Positions 1-7,342 of a DNA stretch of 13,704 bases are shown one piece after another. Below the pieces are notes generated by a model, which worked only from the letters and a program-made list of their open reading frames with translations, did no database searches and was not told where the DNA came from. Origin of the DNA: Anaerolineales bacterium. Its GTDB lineage: Bacteria > Chloroflexota > Anaerolineae > Anaerolineales > DRMV01. The stretch lies in NCBI GenBank assembly GCA_015491595.1, contig WFVP01000444.1:1-13704 (forward strand), in the 5' to 3' direction. Position 1 is the stretch's first letter, and each line of letters begins with the position of its first letter. The translations under genes and the position numbers were made by a program.

Positions 1-1045
1 ACAAATGGTCGGCCACCCGCAGCCCCGGAAGCAGCCCTTCCTCCAGCCGGGTCGCTGGCAGATACGTGGCGCCCGCCTGGTAGAAATCCAGATACGAGCG
101 TCCCGTCATCTCCCGGCCGTGGAACCATACCCGGCCCGAGGTGGGCCGCAGCAAGCCGGCGCAGGCCCGCAGCAGGAATCGCTGTCCGCTCCCCTCCATC
201 CCCGCCAGGCCGATGACCTCGCCCGCGCGCACTTCCAGATATACGTTGCGAATGCGCACCCGCGCGCTTTCAACGGCCAGGTCTTCCACCCGGAAGATGG
301 GTTCTCCCAGGGAAATGGGCGGCTTGCGTTCCATCTTCAGGACCCGGCCGAACATCATCTTCACCAAATCGTCCAGGTCGTAAGGCGCGGTGCGCCGTCC
401 CATGAGCTTGCCCAGACGCAGCACCGCCGCGGTATCGCACAGCTCCTGCACTTCGTAGAGCTTGTGGGTCACGAAGATGATGGTGCGTCCCTCCGCCGCC
501 AGTCGGCGCAAGGCCTGGAAGAGGTGCTCCTTCTGCTGCGCGCTGATGCCCGTCGTGGGCTCGTCGAAAATCAGCACCCGAGCGCCCAGCCACAACAACC
601 GCAGGATTTCCAACTGCTGCCGTTCTCCGACGGTCAGGGAGGCCACCGTCGTGTCGGGGTCCAGATGGAACCCAAATTGCTCGCCCAAGGCCTTCAGGGC
701 CTTGCGGGCTTTGCGTCTGTCGGGGACCATGCCGCCGGGGCTGCCGGCCATGAAATTCTCCAGCACCGTCATCACAGGGAAGTCCAGGGGGTCCTGGTGG
801 AGCATGCCCACGCCCTGACGCAACGCGTCGGAGGGGTGGTGGAAGCTCACCCGACGGCCGTCCAGGTAAATCTCCCCTTCGTCCGGGCGGTAGAACCCCG
901 AGAGGATTTTCATCAAGGTGCTCTTGCCCGCGCCGTTCTCCCCCAGCAGGCCGTGAATTTTCCCTTCCTCAAAGGTCAGGGTGATGCCGGCGTTGGCGTG
1001 GACCGGACCGAAGTGCTTGTGGATGTTGCGCAGTTCCACCCGCAT
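1..1045 (-). CDS. ABC transporter ATP-binding protein, BMP/nucleoside-sugar import type (3' part cut by window edge)
   Basis: About 348 codons are visible of a protein whose family is usually near 500 residues; the C-terminal end lies off the left edge. The first nucleotide-binding domain is intact: Walker A GENGAGKS at residues 35-42, Q-loop Gln84, signature-like LTVGERQ near 137-143, Walker B LIFDEP at 158-163 and switch His194 (VTHK). A second domain begins near 235; its P-loop position reads GMEGSGQ, without the Walker A lysine. A degenerate second P-loop is common in the RbsA/YufO-like duplicated ATPases that power nucleoside and simple-sugar importers. It acts at the inner face of the membrane. 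The ATG at 1045 is preceded by GAGGTGGGG as ribosome binding site. The substrate-binding lipoprotein gene lies just upstream on the same strand, so the two are very likely one importer; permease genes would be expected to the left. Substrate cannot be read from the ATPase. Confidence 0.93.
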   Translation of the reverse strand, partial: MRVELRNIHKHFGPVHANAGITLTFEEGKIHGLLGENGAGKSTLMKILSGFYRPDEGEIYLDGRRVSFHHPSDALRQGVGMLHQDPLDFPVMTVLENFMAGSPGGMVPDRRKARKALKALGEQFGFHLDPDTTVASLTVGERQQLEILRLLWLGARVLIFDEPTTGISAQQKEHLFQALRRLAAEGRTIIFVTHKLYEVQELCDTAAVLRLGKLMGRRTAPYDLDDLVKMMFGRVLKMERKPPISLGEPIFRVEDLAVESARVRIRNVYLEVRAGEVIGLAGMEGSGQRFLLRACAGLLRPTSGRVWFHGREMTGRSYLDFYQAGATYLPATRLEEGLLPGLRVADHL

Positions 1046-1066
1046 ACCCCACCTCAAACGGATGGC

Positions 1067-1072
1067 ATTATA
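1067..1072 (-). promoter_or_regulatory. Possible -10 element before the ABC ATPase gene
   Basis: The minus strand reads a perfect TATAAT here, placing a start point about 15 nt before the ATPase start codon. At the usual 17-bp distance the -35 position reads GGGGCG, which is not a match, and the box overlaps the 3' arm of a hairpin. It could therefore be a secondary promoter or chance. Confidence 0.25.
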
Positions 1073-1098
1073 GGGGCGCCCCTTTCGGACGCCCCTAT
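1070..1098. other. Inverted repeat (9-bp stem) between lipoprotein and ATPase genes
   Basis: ATAGGGGCG at 1070-1078 is exactly complementary to CGCCCCTAT at 1090-1098. On the plus strand the stem is followed by GCG and five T's (1102-1106), resembling a terminator for plus-strand transcription. On the minus strand, the direction of the genes, there is no T-run after it, so there it looks more like a structural or RNA-stabilising hairpin. Confidence 0.55.
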
Positions 1099-1119
1099 GC
1101 GTTTTTCGAGGTTCAAACA

Positions 1120-1148
1120 GGGGCCGTCCGGCTCCCTCGGACGGCCCC
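1120..1148 (-). other. Strong hairpin just downstream of the lipoprotein gene
   Basis: GGGGCCGTCCG at 1120-1130 is exactly complementary to CGGACGGCCCC at 1138-1148, an 11-bp perfect stem with a 7-nt loop, starting about 20 nt after the lipoprotein stop codon. On the minus strand only TGTTTG follows, so it is a weak terminator at best. In binding-protein-dependent importers such a hairpin often keeps the binding-protein mRNA more abundant than that of the downstream membrane genes; that role is inferred here. Confidence 0.6.
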
Positions 1149-1167
1149 TAATGCGCATGTCCTCGGT

Positions 1168-2481
1168 CTATTCGGAGACGCTCTGGCCCTCCATGCCTTC
1201 CAGGAGCTGCGGGAGGTACCAGATTTGCACGTCGGTGGCCACCTCACCCTCTTGCAGGTACGGCGTGCCGTCCTGCAGGTTCAGCGGGCCCACCCACAGG
1301 TTCAGGCCGCCGGCCAGCTCCTCGATGAACTTATCCACCATCTTGGCCGCGTCCTCGCTCAGGCCCTGGCCCTTCACGAAGCCCACCGAGGAGGTCTCCA
1401 GGTTGTTGATATCCTTCCAATCCGGCCCCAGCCAGAGGAAGACGGACTCCCACTGTCCGGTCGCGGCGGCCTCCAGGAGCTGCTTGTAGCCGGGGTACCA
1501 GTTGAAGTAAGGCACACCCAGACATACCTCGGGCGCTTCGTCACAGGCCTGGATGTAGTCGTAGGGGATGGCCCACACCTCTTTGCCCTGGTCGCGGAAC
1601 TTCTTGGCTTCCACCAGGGCCTCGGTGGTGTCAATGCCGGAAATCACCACGTCATATCCCGTGGTGAAGAACTCATCCGCCACCTGGGTGGGGTCCAGCG
1701 TCTGGCCGGGGATGTGGAACCAGAAGCCAATCCACACCACCTTGAACTTCAATTCCGCCGGGTCCTTACCCAGGTAGTTCTCCCAGCAGTACTTGGCGCC
1801 CAGGTACGAGGAGGCAGCCAGGCGTCGGGTCTCGTCGTTGATGAGGGGGCCCAGATAACCAATCTGGCCCGTTTTGGTGGTCAGGGCCGCGGCACAGCCC
1901 GCCACCATCTTCATGTACTCCATGCGGCCCATCAGGTTGGCCAGGTTGGGAACCTCTACGTAGTTCTTGCCTTCCTTCCACACGTGGTCGCCCGAGATGT
2001 GGATGACGTAGATGTCCGGGTTCTCCTGGGCGAAGAGCAGGGCCGCGTCCTTCATGTCGTCGGAGTTGAAGATGACGGCCTTGGCCCCCTGGGCCACCAG
2101 TTCCGCCGCCAGCTGGTTGGCCGTGGTCCCGGGGCGAGCCGCGGGGTTCACGTTGTCCAGATACACCATCTTGTAGCCCACTTTCTCCTCAACCATCTTT
2201 CCGGCTTCGTAGTGGGCCTGGCTCCAACCCCGGTCGTTATAGGGACCCACCAGGAGCAAACCAAAGGTGAACTCCTCCTTGGCGGGGGCTTCGGTGGCTT
2301 CCGGGGCTTCGGCGGTTTCTTCTTCGGTCTTTTCCGGGGCTTGAGTGGGTTCTTCCGTCTTGGCGGGCGCGGCTTCGGTGGGCTTGGGCGCTTCGGTGGG
2401 CGTGGGGGTGGCTTGCTTGCAGGCAGCTAAGAAGACCGCGCCCATGAGCAACAGCAGGGCGAGCATCCAATAACGTTTCAT
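1168..2481 (-). CDS. BMP-family ABC transporter substrate-binding lipoprotein
   Basis: 437-residue lipoprotein that should capture a small ligand outside the membrane and hand it to the ABC importer encoded next to it. Residues 1-20 form a lipoprotein signal peptide (MKRYW, a Leu-rich core) ending in the lipobox LAAC with Cys21 as lipidation site. Residues 22-70 are a low-complexity Pro/Thr/Glu/Ala linker, usual for Chloroflexota lipoproteins. The domain starts at about 71 with FTFGLLLVGPYNDRGWSQ, the N-terminal pattern of Bmp/PnrA-like (purine nucleoside receptor A) binding proteins; further family features are NSDDMKDAA near 139-147 and the C-terminal GPLNLQDG near 398-405. I chose ATG 2481 because GGGAGGT precedes it by 6 nt and it begins a proper signal peptide. 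An in-frame ATG at 2514 lies at the predicted transcription start and would spoil the signal peptide. The ligand could be a nucleoside or another small molecule; the sequence does not decide. Confidence 0.92.
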   Translation of the reverse strand: MKRYWMLALLLLMGAVFLAACKQATPTPTEAPKPTEAAPAKTEEPTQAPEKTEEETAEAPEATEAPAKEEFTFGLLLVGPYNDRGWSQAHYEAGKMVEEKVGYKMVYLDNVNPAARPGTTANQLAAELVAQGAKAVIFNSDDMKDAALLFAQENPDIYVIHISGDHVWKEGKNYVEVPNLANLMGRMEYMKMVAGCAAALTTKTGQIGYLGPLINDETRRLAASSYLGAKYCWENYLGKDPAELKFKVVWIGFWFHIPGQTLDPTQVADEFFTTGYDVVISGIDTTEALVEAKKFRDQGKEVWAIPYDYIQACDEAPEVCLGVPYFNWYPGYKQLLEAAATGQWESVFLWLGPDWKDINNLETSSVGFVKGQGLSEDAAKMVDKFIEELAGGLNLWVGPLNLQDGTPYLQEGEVATDVQIWYLPQLLEGMEGQSVSE

Positions 2482-2519
2482 GGGACTACCTCCCGGTGGC
2501 GAAATTTGAGCCATGCCCT

Positions 2520-2546
2520 ATTATACCGGACCCACCTCGGTGTCCA
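2520..2546 (-). promoter_or_regulatory. Promoter of the BMP lipoprotein gene
   Basis: The minus strand carries a perfect -10 box TATAAT (2520-2525) and a -35-like TGGACA (2541-2546, 5 of 6 to TTGACA) with a short 15-bp spacer. Predicted start is near 2513, giving a leader of about 32 nt that contains the GGGAGGT ribosome binding site. Confidence 0.6.
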
Positions 2547-2552
2547 GGGGCG

Positions 2553-2591
2553 AAAAAGACAGAAGGAAGCGACCGAAGGCCGCCTCCTTCT
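2553..2591 (-). terminator. Intrinsic terminator after trmFO
   Basis: On the minus strand a 13-pair stem (2579-2591 with 2561-2573, including two G-T pairs) closes a five-base CTTCG loop and is followed by GTC and five T's (2553-2557). It lies about 40 nt after the trmFO stop codon and 7 bp before the -35 box of the lipoprotein gene, separating the two units. Confidence 0.85.
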
Positions 2592-2632
2592 CGTGCCCCG
2601 AGGATGGCCATCTCAGAGCAGCGGTTCCCGAT

Positions 2633-4042
2633 TCACTCTCGAGACACCGCGCTCAAAAGGGTATGGGGCGCGGGCCAATCCAGGGGCGCCTCTTCGGCCG
2701 CCGCCTGAGCCAGGAAACGGTCCAGGGCCTGTAAAGCCCGCTGGGCATACGCCTGCTGCCGGGCCCGCTTGTCCCGGATGGGCTGTTCCAGCGGAGGAAG
2801 CAGACCGAAGTTGGCCTTCATGGGCTGGAAATCCGCCTCCGAAGCGTGGGTGATGTAATAGCACAGCGCGCCCATCATGGTCTCCCGGGGCAGGACCAAA
2901 GGCGGAAGGCCGTGGGCCAGCCGCGCGGCATTCCATCCGGCCAACAACCCCGTGGCGATGTTGCCCACATAACCCTCGACCCCCACAATCTGCCCGGCGA
3001 AGAAGAGGTCGGGGCGCGTACGGAACTGCAACGTGGGCTCCAGGACCGCAGGGGCGAAGATGTACGTGTTGCGATGCATCTGACCGTAACGGGCGAATTC
3101 GGCTTTCTCCAGGCCGGGAATCATCCGGAAGACCCGCCGTTGTTCCGAAAACTTCAGGTTGGTCTGGAAACCCACCATGTTGTACAGCGTCCCGGCCAGG
3201 TTATCCTGTCGCAACTGTACCACGGCGAAGGGCTGCTTGCCCGTGCGCGGGTCGATGAGGCCGGTGGGGCGCAAGGGGCCGAAGCGCAAGGCGTCGCGTC
3301 CCCGCTGAGCCATCACCTCGATGGGGAGACAACCTTCAAAGAAGGCGTGCTTGCCGGCCCGCACGCCCTTCTCCAAATCCCGCTCGAAATCCCGCAACTC
3401 AATCCGCTCGGCGTTGACCAGGGCGTCCACAAAGGCGTAGTACTGCTCCTCGTTCATGGGACAGTTGATGTAGTCCCCTGCCTCTTGTGTGCCCCGGCCA
3501 TAACGAGACCCCCGGAAACAGATGTCCATGTTGATGGATTCGTACACCACGATGGGCGCGATGGCATCGTAGAAGTACAGATGGTCCCGCCCCGTGAGCC
3601 GGGCGATGGCCTCAGACAACTTCTCGGAGGTCAGAGGACCCGTGGCGATGATGGTCAGGCCCTCGGGGATGTCGGTGACCTCCTGGCGCACGATTTCGAT
3701 ATTGGGATGGGAGGCCAGGGTTTCGGTCACCTTCCGGGCGAAGCACTCCCGGTCCACGGCCAGCGCGCTCCCGGCCGGTACCGCGCAGCTCTCCGCCAGC
3801 GCCAGCAGCAACGAACCCATCCGGCGGATTTCCTCCTTCAAGAGGCCGCCGGCCCGGTCCACCAGGGTCGTCCCCAGGGAGTTGGAACATACCAGTTCGG
3901 CCAGAAAGCCCGTCTTGTGGGCGCCCGTCATCTTGCGAGGCCGCATTTCGAACAGGCGCACCTTGAGCCCCCGTTGTGCCGCCTGCCACGCGGCCTCGCT
4001 TCCCGCCAGGCCACCTCCGACAATGGTCACCACCCGCGCCAT
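2633..4042 (-). CDS. trmFO: Methylenetetrahydrofolate--tRNA-(uracil-5-)-methyltransferase TrmFO
   Basis: 469-residue flavoenzyme that makes 5-methyluridine at position 54 in the T-loop of tRNAs, taking the carbon from 5,10-methylenetetrahydrofolate with FAD and NAD(P)H instead of SAM. Residues 8-16 (VGGGLAGSE) form the FAD-binding dinucleotide fold. ELVCSNS places Cys52, and [10 protein letters not shown] places Cys238; these correspond to the two conserved family cysteines (53 and 226 in Bacillus subtilis, from memory). Other family blocks are INCPMNEEQ (192-200), [26 protein letters not shown], and [12 protein letters not shown] near the C-terminus. Compared with my memory of the Bacillus protein there is a roughly ten-residue insert before Cys238. 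Length is slightly above the usual 435-445 residues. Start ATG 4042 is preceded by a purine-rich stretch containing GGAGG. The gene is a single unit: a terminator follows it and a long structured leader precedes it. Confidence 0.97.
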   Translation of the reverse strand: MARVVTIVGGGLAGSEAAWQAAQRGLKVRLFEMRPRKMTGAHKTGFLAELVCSNSLGTTLVDRAGGLLKEEIRRMGSLLLALAESCAVPAGSALAVDRECFARKVTETLASHPNIEIVRQEVTDIPEGLTIIATGPLTSEKLSEAIARLTGRDHLYFYDAIAPIVVYESINMDICFRGSRYGRGTQEAGDYINCPMNEEQYYAFVDALVNAERIELRDFERDLEKGVRAGKHAFFEGCLPIEVMAQRGRDALRFGPLRPTGLIDPRTGKQPFAVVQLRQDNLAGTLYNMVGFQTNLKFSEQRRVFRMIPGLEKAEFARYGQMHRNTYIFAPAVLEPTLQFRTRPDLFFAGQIVGVEGYVGNIATGLLAGWNAARLAHGLPPLVLPRETMMGALCYYITHASEADFQPMKANFGLLPPLEQPIRDKRARQQAYAQRALQALDRFLAQAAAEEAPLDWPAPHTLLSAVSRE

Positions 4043-4318
4043 GTTGCCCTTCTCCCTCCATGCAGCCTCCTGCTCGGTCAGGTAACCTCAATGTACCACA
4101 GCCCTTTCCCCGTGGGACACAGAAAAGGGAATCTTCTACGGTGAACAAAAGTCCACCGCACAAAGAGAGGCAATGCTTGCAAAAACCTGTTTCAGGCAAC
4201 CCGGATTTGGGGCTTCGAAAGGCGAAGCATCCCGGCGAACCTGGCCTTATTTCGTACAAGGCCAAATGAGGGTCGTCCGTTTCTCAACCGGACTCTATCC
4301 ACCCTGTGGCGCGATGCC
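4043..4318. other. 276-bp intergenic region with several small stem-loops
   Basis: No credible gene is seen between the acyl-CoA synthetase stop and the trmFO start. The stretch is less GC-rich than its surroundings and holds a series of short hairpins: 4275-4293 (5 bp, GTCCG), 4242-4264 (7 bp, TGGCCTT), 4212-4228 (6 bp, GCTTCG), 4186-4196 (4 bp followed by five T's on minus), 4139-4158 (8 pairs, loop of four T's on minus) and 4102-4129 (about 12 pairs with one bulge). It must contain the end of the upstream transcript and the promoter and leader of trmFO, but I find no convincing -35/-10 pair. It matches no riboswitch I recognise. Confidence 0.5.
4102..4158 (-). other. Two adjacent stem-loops in the putative trmFO leader
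   Basis: On the minus strand 4139-4158 forms arms CGGTGGAC and GTTCACCG (one G-T pair) around TTTT. Next, 4102-4129 pairs CCCTTTTC with GGGGAAAGGG and continues through GTG/CAC to a 3-nt loop. They lie about 60 to 115 nt before the trmFO start codon. Pairing of the first is better in minus-strand RNA than in plus-strand RNA because the variant pair is G-U rather than A-C. A role as leader RNA structure or protein site is inference. Confidence 0.4.
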
Positions 4319-6445
4319 TCACTCCTGCAACAGGATGCGCGCGTCCAGCACCCGGGCGCCCCGGCCGGATTCCATGACCAGCAAGGGGTTGATGTCCAGC
4401 TCCGCGATGTCCTCCATCTCCACCGCCAGCTGGGAGAGCCGCATGATGCACTCGGCGATGGCCTTCACATCCCGCGGCGGTTGGCCGCGGTACCCGTCCA
4501 GCAACGCCTTGGCCCGGATTTCCCGCAACATCCGATAGGCCCCCAACTCCCGCACGGGCGCGATGCGGAAGGTCACGTCCTTGAGCACTTCCACGTACAC
4601 GCCTCCCAGGCCGAACATGAGCAAGGGGCCGAAATGGGGTTCCCGATGCATCCCCAGGATGACCTCCAGCCCTCCGGGCTCCGCGATGAACTTCTGGACA
4701 TACACGCCCCAAAGGTCCGCCTCGGGCACCGCAGCCTGAGCCCGTTCCATGATACGCTGGAAGGCCTCCCGGACCTCCTCATCGGTCTGCAGATTGAGCT
4801 GCACACCCCCCACATCGAACTTGTGGATGATTTGGGGCGACACCACTTTGAGTACCACCGGATACCCCAGGACGTGGGCTACCCGAACGGCTTCATCCGG
4901 CGTGCGGGCCAGCTGCCCGGGCACGGTGGGGAAGCCATAGGCCCGAAGCAACGCATGGGCCTCGGGCTCGGGGAGGAAGCGCCGGCCCTCCTCCCGGGCA
5001 CGGGCAATGATGCGCCGCGCGGCCTCCCGGTCCACGTCCTCGAACACCCGAATGGGAGTGCGGGGGCGGTGGACCCAGTCGGTGTACTTCACCATGGCGG
5101 CCAGGGCTCGCGCCGCGGCTTCGGGGAAGCGGTAGTTGGGGATACGGGCCTCTTCCAGGATGTCCACCACTTTGCCCAGGTCGTCCAGAGCCATGAAGGA
5201 CGTCACGATGGGCTTCTTGGCCGGATGGGTGCGGGCGATGTGGGCTACCGTGCGGGCCACCGCTTCCAGGTCAATCATGATTTGGGGTGTGCAGATGACC
5301 AGCACCGCGTCCACGTTTTCGTCCTTCAGCACCAGGTCCAGCGCCAGGGCGTACCGGTCCTCCTTGGCGTCGCCGATGAGGTCAATGGGGTTCTGCACGC
5401 TGGCCGTAGGGGGCAGGTGCACCCGCAAACGCTCCCGGGTCTCCCGGGTCAGGGGGGCCATGTGCAGTCCGTACCGCACGCTGGCATCGGTGGCCATGAT
5501 GCCGGGCCCACCCGCGTTCGTCACAATGGCCACCCGGTTCCCTCGGGGCGGGGGTTGCAGGGCCAGGGCTCGGGCGTAATCGAAGAGCTCCTCCAGGGTC
5601 TCCACCCGGAGCACGCCGGACTGGCGGAACAACGAATCGTAAACCTCGTCGGAACCCGCCAGCGCGCCGGTGTGGGACGCGGCGGCCCGGGCACCTTCTC
5701 GGGTGCGGCCCGATTTGATGGCCAGGATGGGTTTGTGCTCGGTAATTTCCCGCGCGAGTTCGATGAAGCCCTTGGGGTCCTCCAAATCCTCCAGGTAGAG
5801 CAAAATGACGTCCGTGTGGGGGTCCCGGGCCAGGGCCTCCAGCAGGTGGTTCTCATGGAGCGCGGCCTTGTTTCCTACGGAAAGGAATTTGGACAGACCG
5901 ATGTTCTCCCCCACCACGTATTCCAGCGCGGCCACGCCTACGGCGCCGCTTTGAGAAATGAACGCGATGTTCCCCGCAGGAGGCATGGAACGGGCGAAGG
6001 TGGCGTTCATACGCACGCTGGGGTCGGTGTTGATGAGGCCCAGACAGTTGGGTCCCATGAGGGCCATGTGATACTGCCGGGCAATTTCCCGAATGCGGGC
6101 CTCCAGCCGGGCCCCCTCAGGACCGATTTCCTTAAAACCCGCGCTGATGACCACCGCGGCCGGTACTCCCTTGGTGCCGCACTCCTCCAGCACCTGAGGT
6201 ACCACGCGCGCGGGCACGACCACCACCGCCAGGTCGACGTCGTCGGGGATATCCAGGACCGAGGCGTAAGCCCGCACCCCCATGATGCTCTTGGCCTTGG
6301 GGTTGACGGGGTACACCACACCCTGGTAATCCCCCAGCAAAATGTTGGCGAACACCGCGCGGCCCACCGTGTCCGGCCGGGTCGAAGCTCCGATGACCGC
6401 CACAGAACGGGGAGAGAGTAAGGCCTGGACATGTTCAGGTTTCAT
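4319..6445 (-). CDS. Acyl-CoA (acetate--CoA) ligase, ADP-forming, fused alpha and beta subunits
   Basis: 708-residue cytoplasmic enzyme of the NDP-forming acyl-CoA synthetase superfamily, which interconverts acyl-CoA + ADP + phosphate with acid + CoA + ATP. In fermenters it makes ATP from acetyl-CoA or other acyl-CoAs. The N-terminal CoA-binding Rossmann domain runs from about 8 to 135 (SVAVIGAS 14-21). Ligase-like domains follow, with ISQSGAVG near 163-170 and the phosphorylated histidine in SHTGALAGSD (His258; equivalent to His257 of the Pyrococcus alpha subunit, from memory). From about 475 there is an ATP-grasp beta domain with IIHKFDVGG, giving the second conserved histidine His541, and DINPLLV at 684-690. 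Both phospho-relay histidines are present, so the enzyme looks active. ATG 6445 is preceded by AAGGAG 10 nt upstream. Acyl specificity (acetate, propionate, branched or aryl acids) cannot be told. Confidence 0.93.
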   Translation of the reverse strand: MKPEHVQALLSPRSVAVIGASTRPDTVGRAVFANILLGDYQGVVYPVNPKAKSIMGVRAYASVLDIPDDVDLAVVVVPARVVPQVLEECGTKGVPAAVVISAGFKEIGPEGARLEARIREIARQYHMALMGPNCLGLINTDPSVRMNATFARSMPPAGNIAFISQSGAVGVAALEYVVGENIGLSKFLSVGNKAALHENHLLEALARDPHTDVILLYLEDLEDPKGFIELAREITEHKPILAIKSGRTREGARAAASHTGALAGSDEVYDSLFRQSGVLRVETLEELFDYARALALQPPPRGNRVAIVTNAGGPGIMATDASVRYGLHMAPLTRETRERLRVHLPPTASVQNPIDLIGDAKEDRYALALDLVLKDENVDAVLVICTPQIMIDLEAVARTVAHIARTHPAKKPIVTSFMALDDLGKVVDILEEARIPNYRFPEAAARALAAMVKYTDWVHRPRTPIRVFEDVDREAARRIIARAREEGRRFLPEPEAHALLRAYGFPTVPGQLARTPDEAVRVAHVLGYPVVLKVVSPQIIHKFDVGGVQLNLQTDEEVREAFQRIMERAQAAVPEADLWGVYVQKFIAEPGGLEVILGMHREPHFGPLLMFGLGGVYVEVLKDVTFRIAPVRELGAYRMLREIRAKALLDGYRGQPPRDVKAIAECIMRLSQLAVEMEDIAELDINPLLVMESGRGARVLDARILLQE

Positions 6446-6489
6446 CCCACTTCCACTCCTTGGTGACCGGGTTCGTCCTTTTCCCGGTT

Positions 6490-6518
6490 AGTGTAACGTG
6501 TCCTTGGACGGGTGACCA
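6490..6518 (-). promoter_or_regulatory. Possible promoter of the acyl-CoA synthetase gene
   Basis: Minus strand TGGTCA (6513-6518, 4 of 6) and TACACT (6490-6495, 4 of 6) are separated by 17 bp, 45 nt before the start codon. GGTGACC occurs twice on the plus strand, at 6461-6467 and 6511-6517, exactly 50 bp apart; the second copy overlaps the -35, so it might be an operator. Confidence 0.35.
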
Positions 6519-6574
6519 GGTGAGGGTCCTCGTTTTTCGTCCTTCAAACAAAGACGCCCCCCACCTCACCCCGC

Positions 6575-7285
6575 TCACGGGCATCCGGGCAGCAACCAGC
6601 GGAACAGCGCGTATGTACACCACAGACGATTGGCATCCACCCACCACAGCCACGCCGCGCAAACACCGCACGCCACGGAGAACACCCCCAGGCATCCCAA
6701 GAGCCACCAGGGCATCCCCCCGCGCTGCGGGGCGTACACAATTTCCCGCCCGGCCGGCGAAGCCGGTCCCGATGACATGGGCGGAGCTTCTTCTGTGGGC
6801 GTCGAAGACGCCGCCGGGGCCGCCACCGACGGCTCCGGTCGTTCCAGTGTCCCGGGCGTACCGGTGGCAAGGGCCGTCGGCGGCGACGATAGGGGCGGCG
6901 CCGGAATCAACGTGGGTCCCTCCCGGTCGGGCGATTCGGCTTCGGAGACCGGGGCCAGGACCGTGGGCGCCAGGTCAGCTTCCGGCCCCACGAACTGCAA
7001 CACCACTTCAGGACCCAGGCGAATCCGGTCCCCGGGCTGCAACACCACCGGGTGGATCACCCGACGCTCATTGAGGAAAGTACCGTTGGTGGAGTTGAGG
7101 TCTTCGAGGATGTAGACGTCCTTCTGCCGAATGAGCCGGGCATGGATGCGGGAGATATGGGGATTTTCGATGACAATGTCGTTCTGACGGCTCCGGCCGA
7201 TATGGATGTACTCCTGGGTCAGAGGAAAGGTCCGGGGAGGGGTCTCGCTGGTCAACACCAATGCGTAGAGGGGAGTCTCCTTCAT
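6575..7285 (-). CDS. FHA-domain protein with C-terminal membrane segment
   Basis: 236-residue protein. Residues 25-100 form a forkhead-associated domain, the phosphothreonine-binding fold used in bacteria to read Ser/Thr-kinase signals: GR at 30-31, SRIHAR at 45-50, NSTNGTF at 64-70 and LQPGDRIRLG at 82-91. Key phosphopeptide contacts (Arg31, Ser45, His48, Asn67) are present. Residues 101-190 are a Pro/Ala/Thr/Ser-rich linker. A hydrophobic Trp-rich segment at about 193-215 (PWWLLGCLGVFSVACGV) should anchor it, followed by about 20 residues with Trp and Cys. The FHA domain would then be cytoplasmic. ATG 7285 is chosen because AGGAGG lies 8 nt before it and the FHA fold follows at once; the frame stays open upstream to 7486 but that extension runs through the divergent promoter region. 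It diverges from an L,D-transpeptidase gene, which hints at envelope control. No kinase gene is in the window. Confidence 0.85.
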   Translation of the reverse strand: MKETPLYALVLTSETPPRTFPLTQEYIHIGRSRQNDIVIENPHISRIHARLIRQKDVYILEDLNSTNGTFLNERRVIHPVVLQPGDRIRLGPEVVLQFVGPEADLAPTVLAPVSEAESPDREGPTLIPAPPLSSPPTALATGTPGTLERPEPSVAAPAASSTPTEEAPPMSSGPASPAGREIVYAPQRGGMPWWLLGCLGVFSVACGVCAAWLWWVDANRLWCTYALFRWLLPGCP

Positions 7286-7313
7286 CGCCCACGCCTCCTG
7301 AGTTGTCAAACAA

Positions 7314-7342
7314 ATTCTATCATCCATCCCGGGGAATGTCGC
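7314..7342 (-). promoter_or_regulatory. Putative promoter of the FHA gene
   Basis: Minus strand GCGACA (7337-7342, 4 of 6) and TAGAAT (7314-7319, 5 of 6) with a 17-bp spacer; predicted start about 20 nt before the start codon, with AGGAGG in the leader. The -35 lies inside the loop of an inverted repeat. Confidence 0.45.

Noticed and set aside
1102..1106. Plus-strand terminator at 1070-1106
   Set aside because: The stem plus five T's looks terminator-like for plus transcription, but no plus-strand gene lies to its left, so it was listed only as an inverted repeat.
5..1489. 494-codon open frame on the plus strand
   Set aside because: It is antisense to the ABC ATPase gene and runs into the lipoprotein gene; the protein has no recognisable domain, and GC-rich DNA commonly leaves the opposite strand open.
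1225..2430. 401-codon plus-strand frame ending in a Gly/Phe-rich tail
   Set aside because: The Gly/Phe-rich stretch is simply the complement of the Pro/Thr/Glu/Ala linker of the lipoprotein.
2482..2514. In-frame upstream ATG at 2514 for the lipoprotein
   Set aside because: It lies at the predicted transcription start, has no ribosome binding site and adds eleven residues that break the signal peptide.
4181..4196. Minus-strand terminator CCTG-AAA-CAGG plus five T's for the acyl-CoA synthetase
   Set aside because: The stem has only four pairs, too weak to call alone; kept as part of the intergenic description.
3612..4265. 217-codon minus-strand frame covering the gap before trmFO
   Set aside because: It starts with TTG without a ribosome binding site and continues out of frame through trmFO; its Cys-rich sequence shows no domain.
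4481..6421. 646-codon plus-strand frame
   Set aside because: Entirely antisense to the acyl-CoA synthetase, His/Gly/Gln-rich and without motifs.
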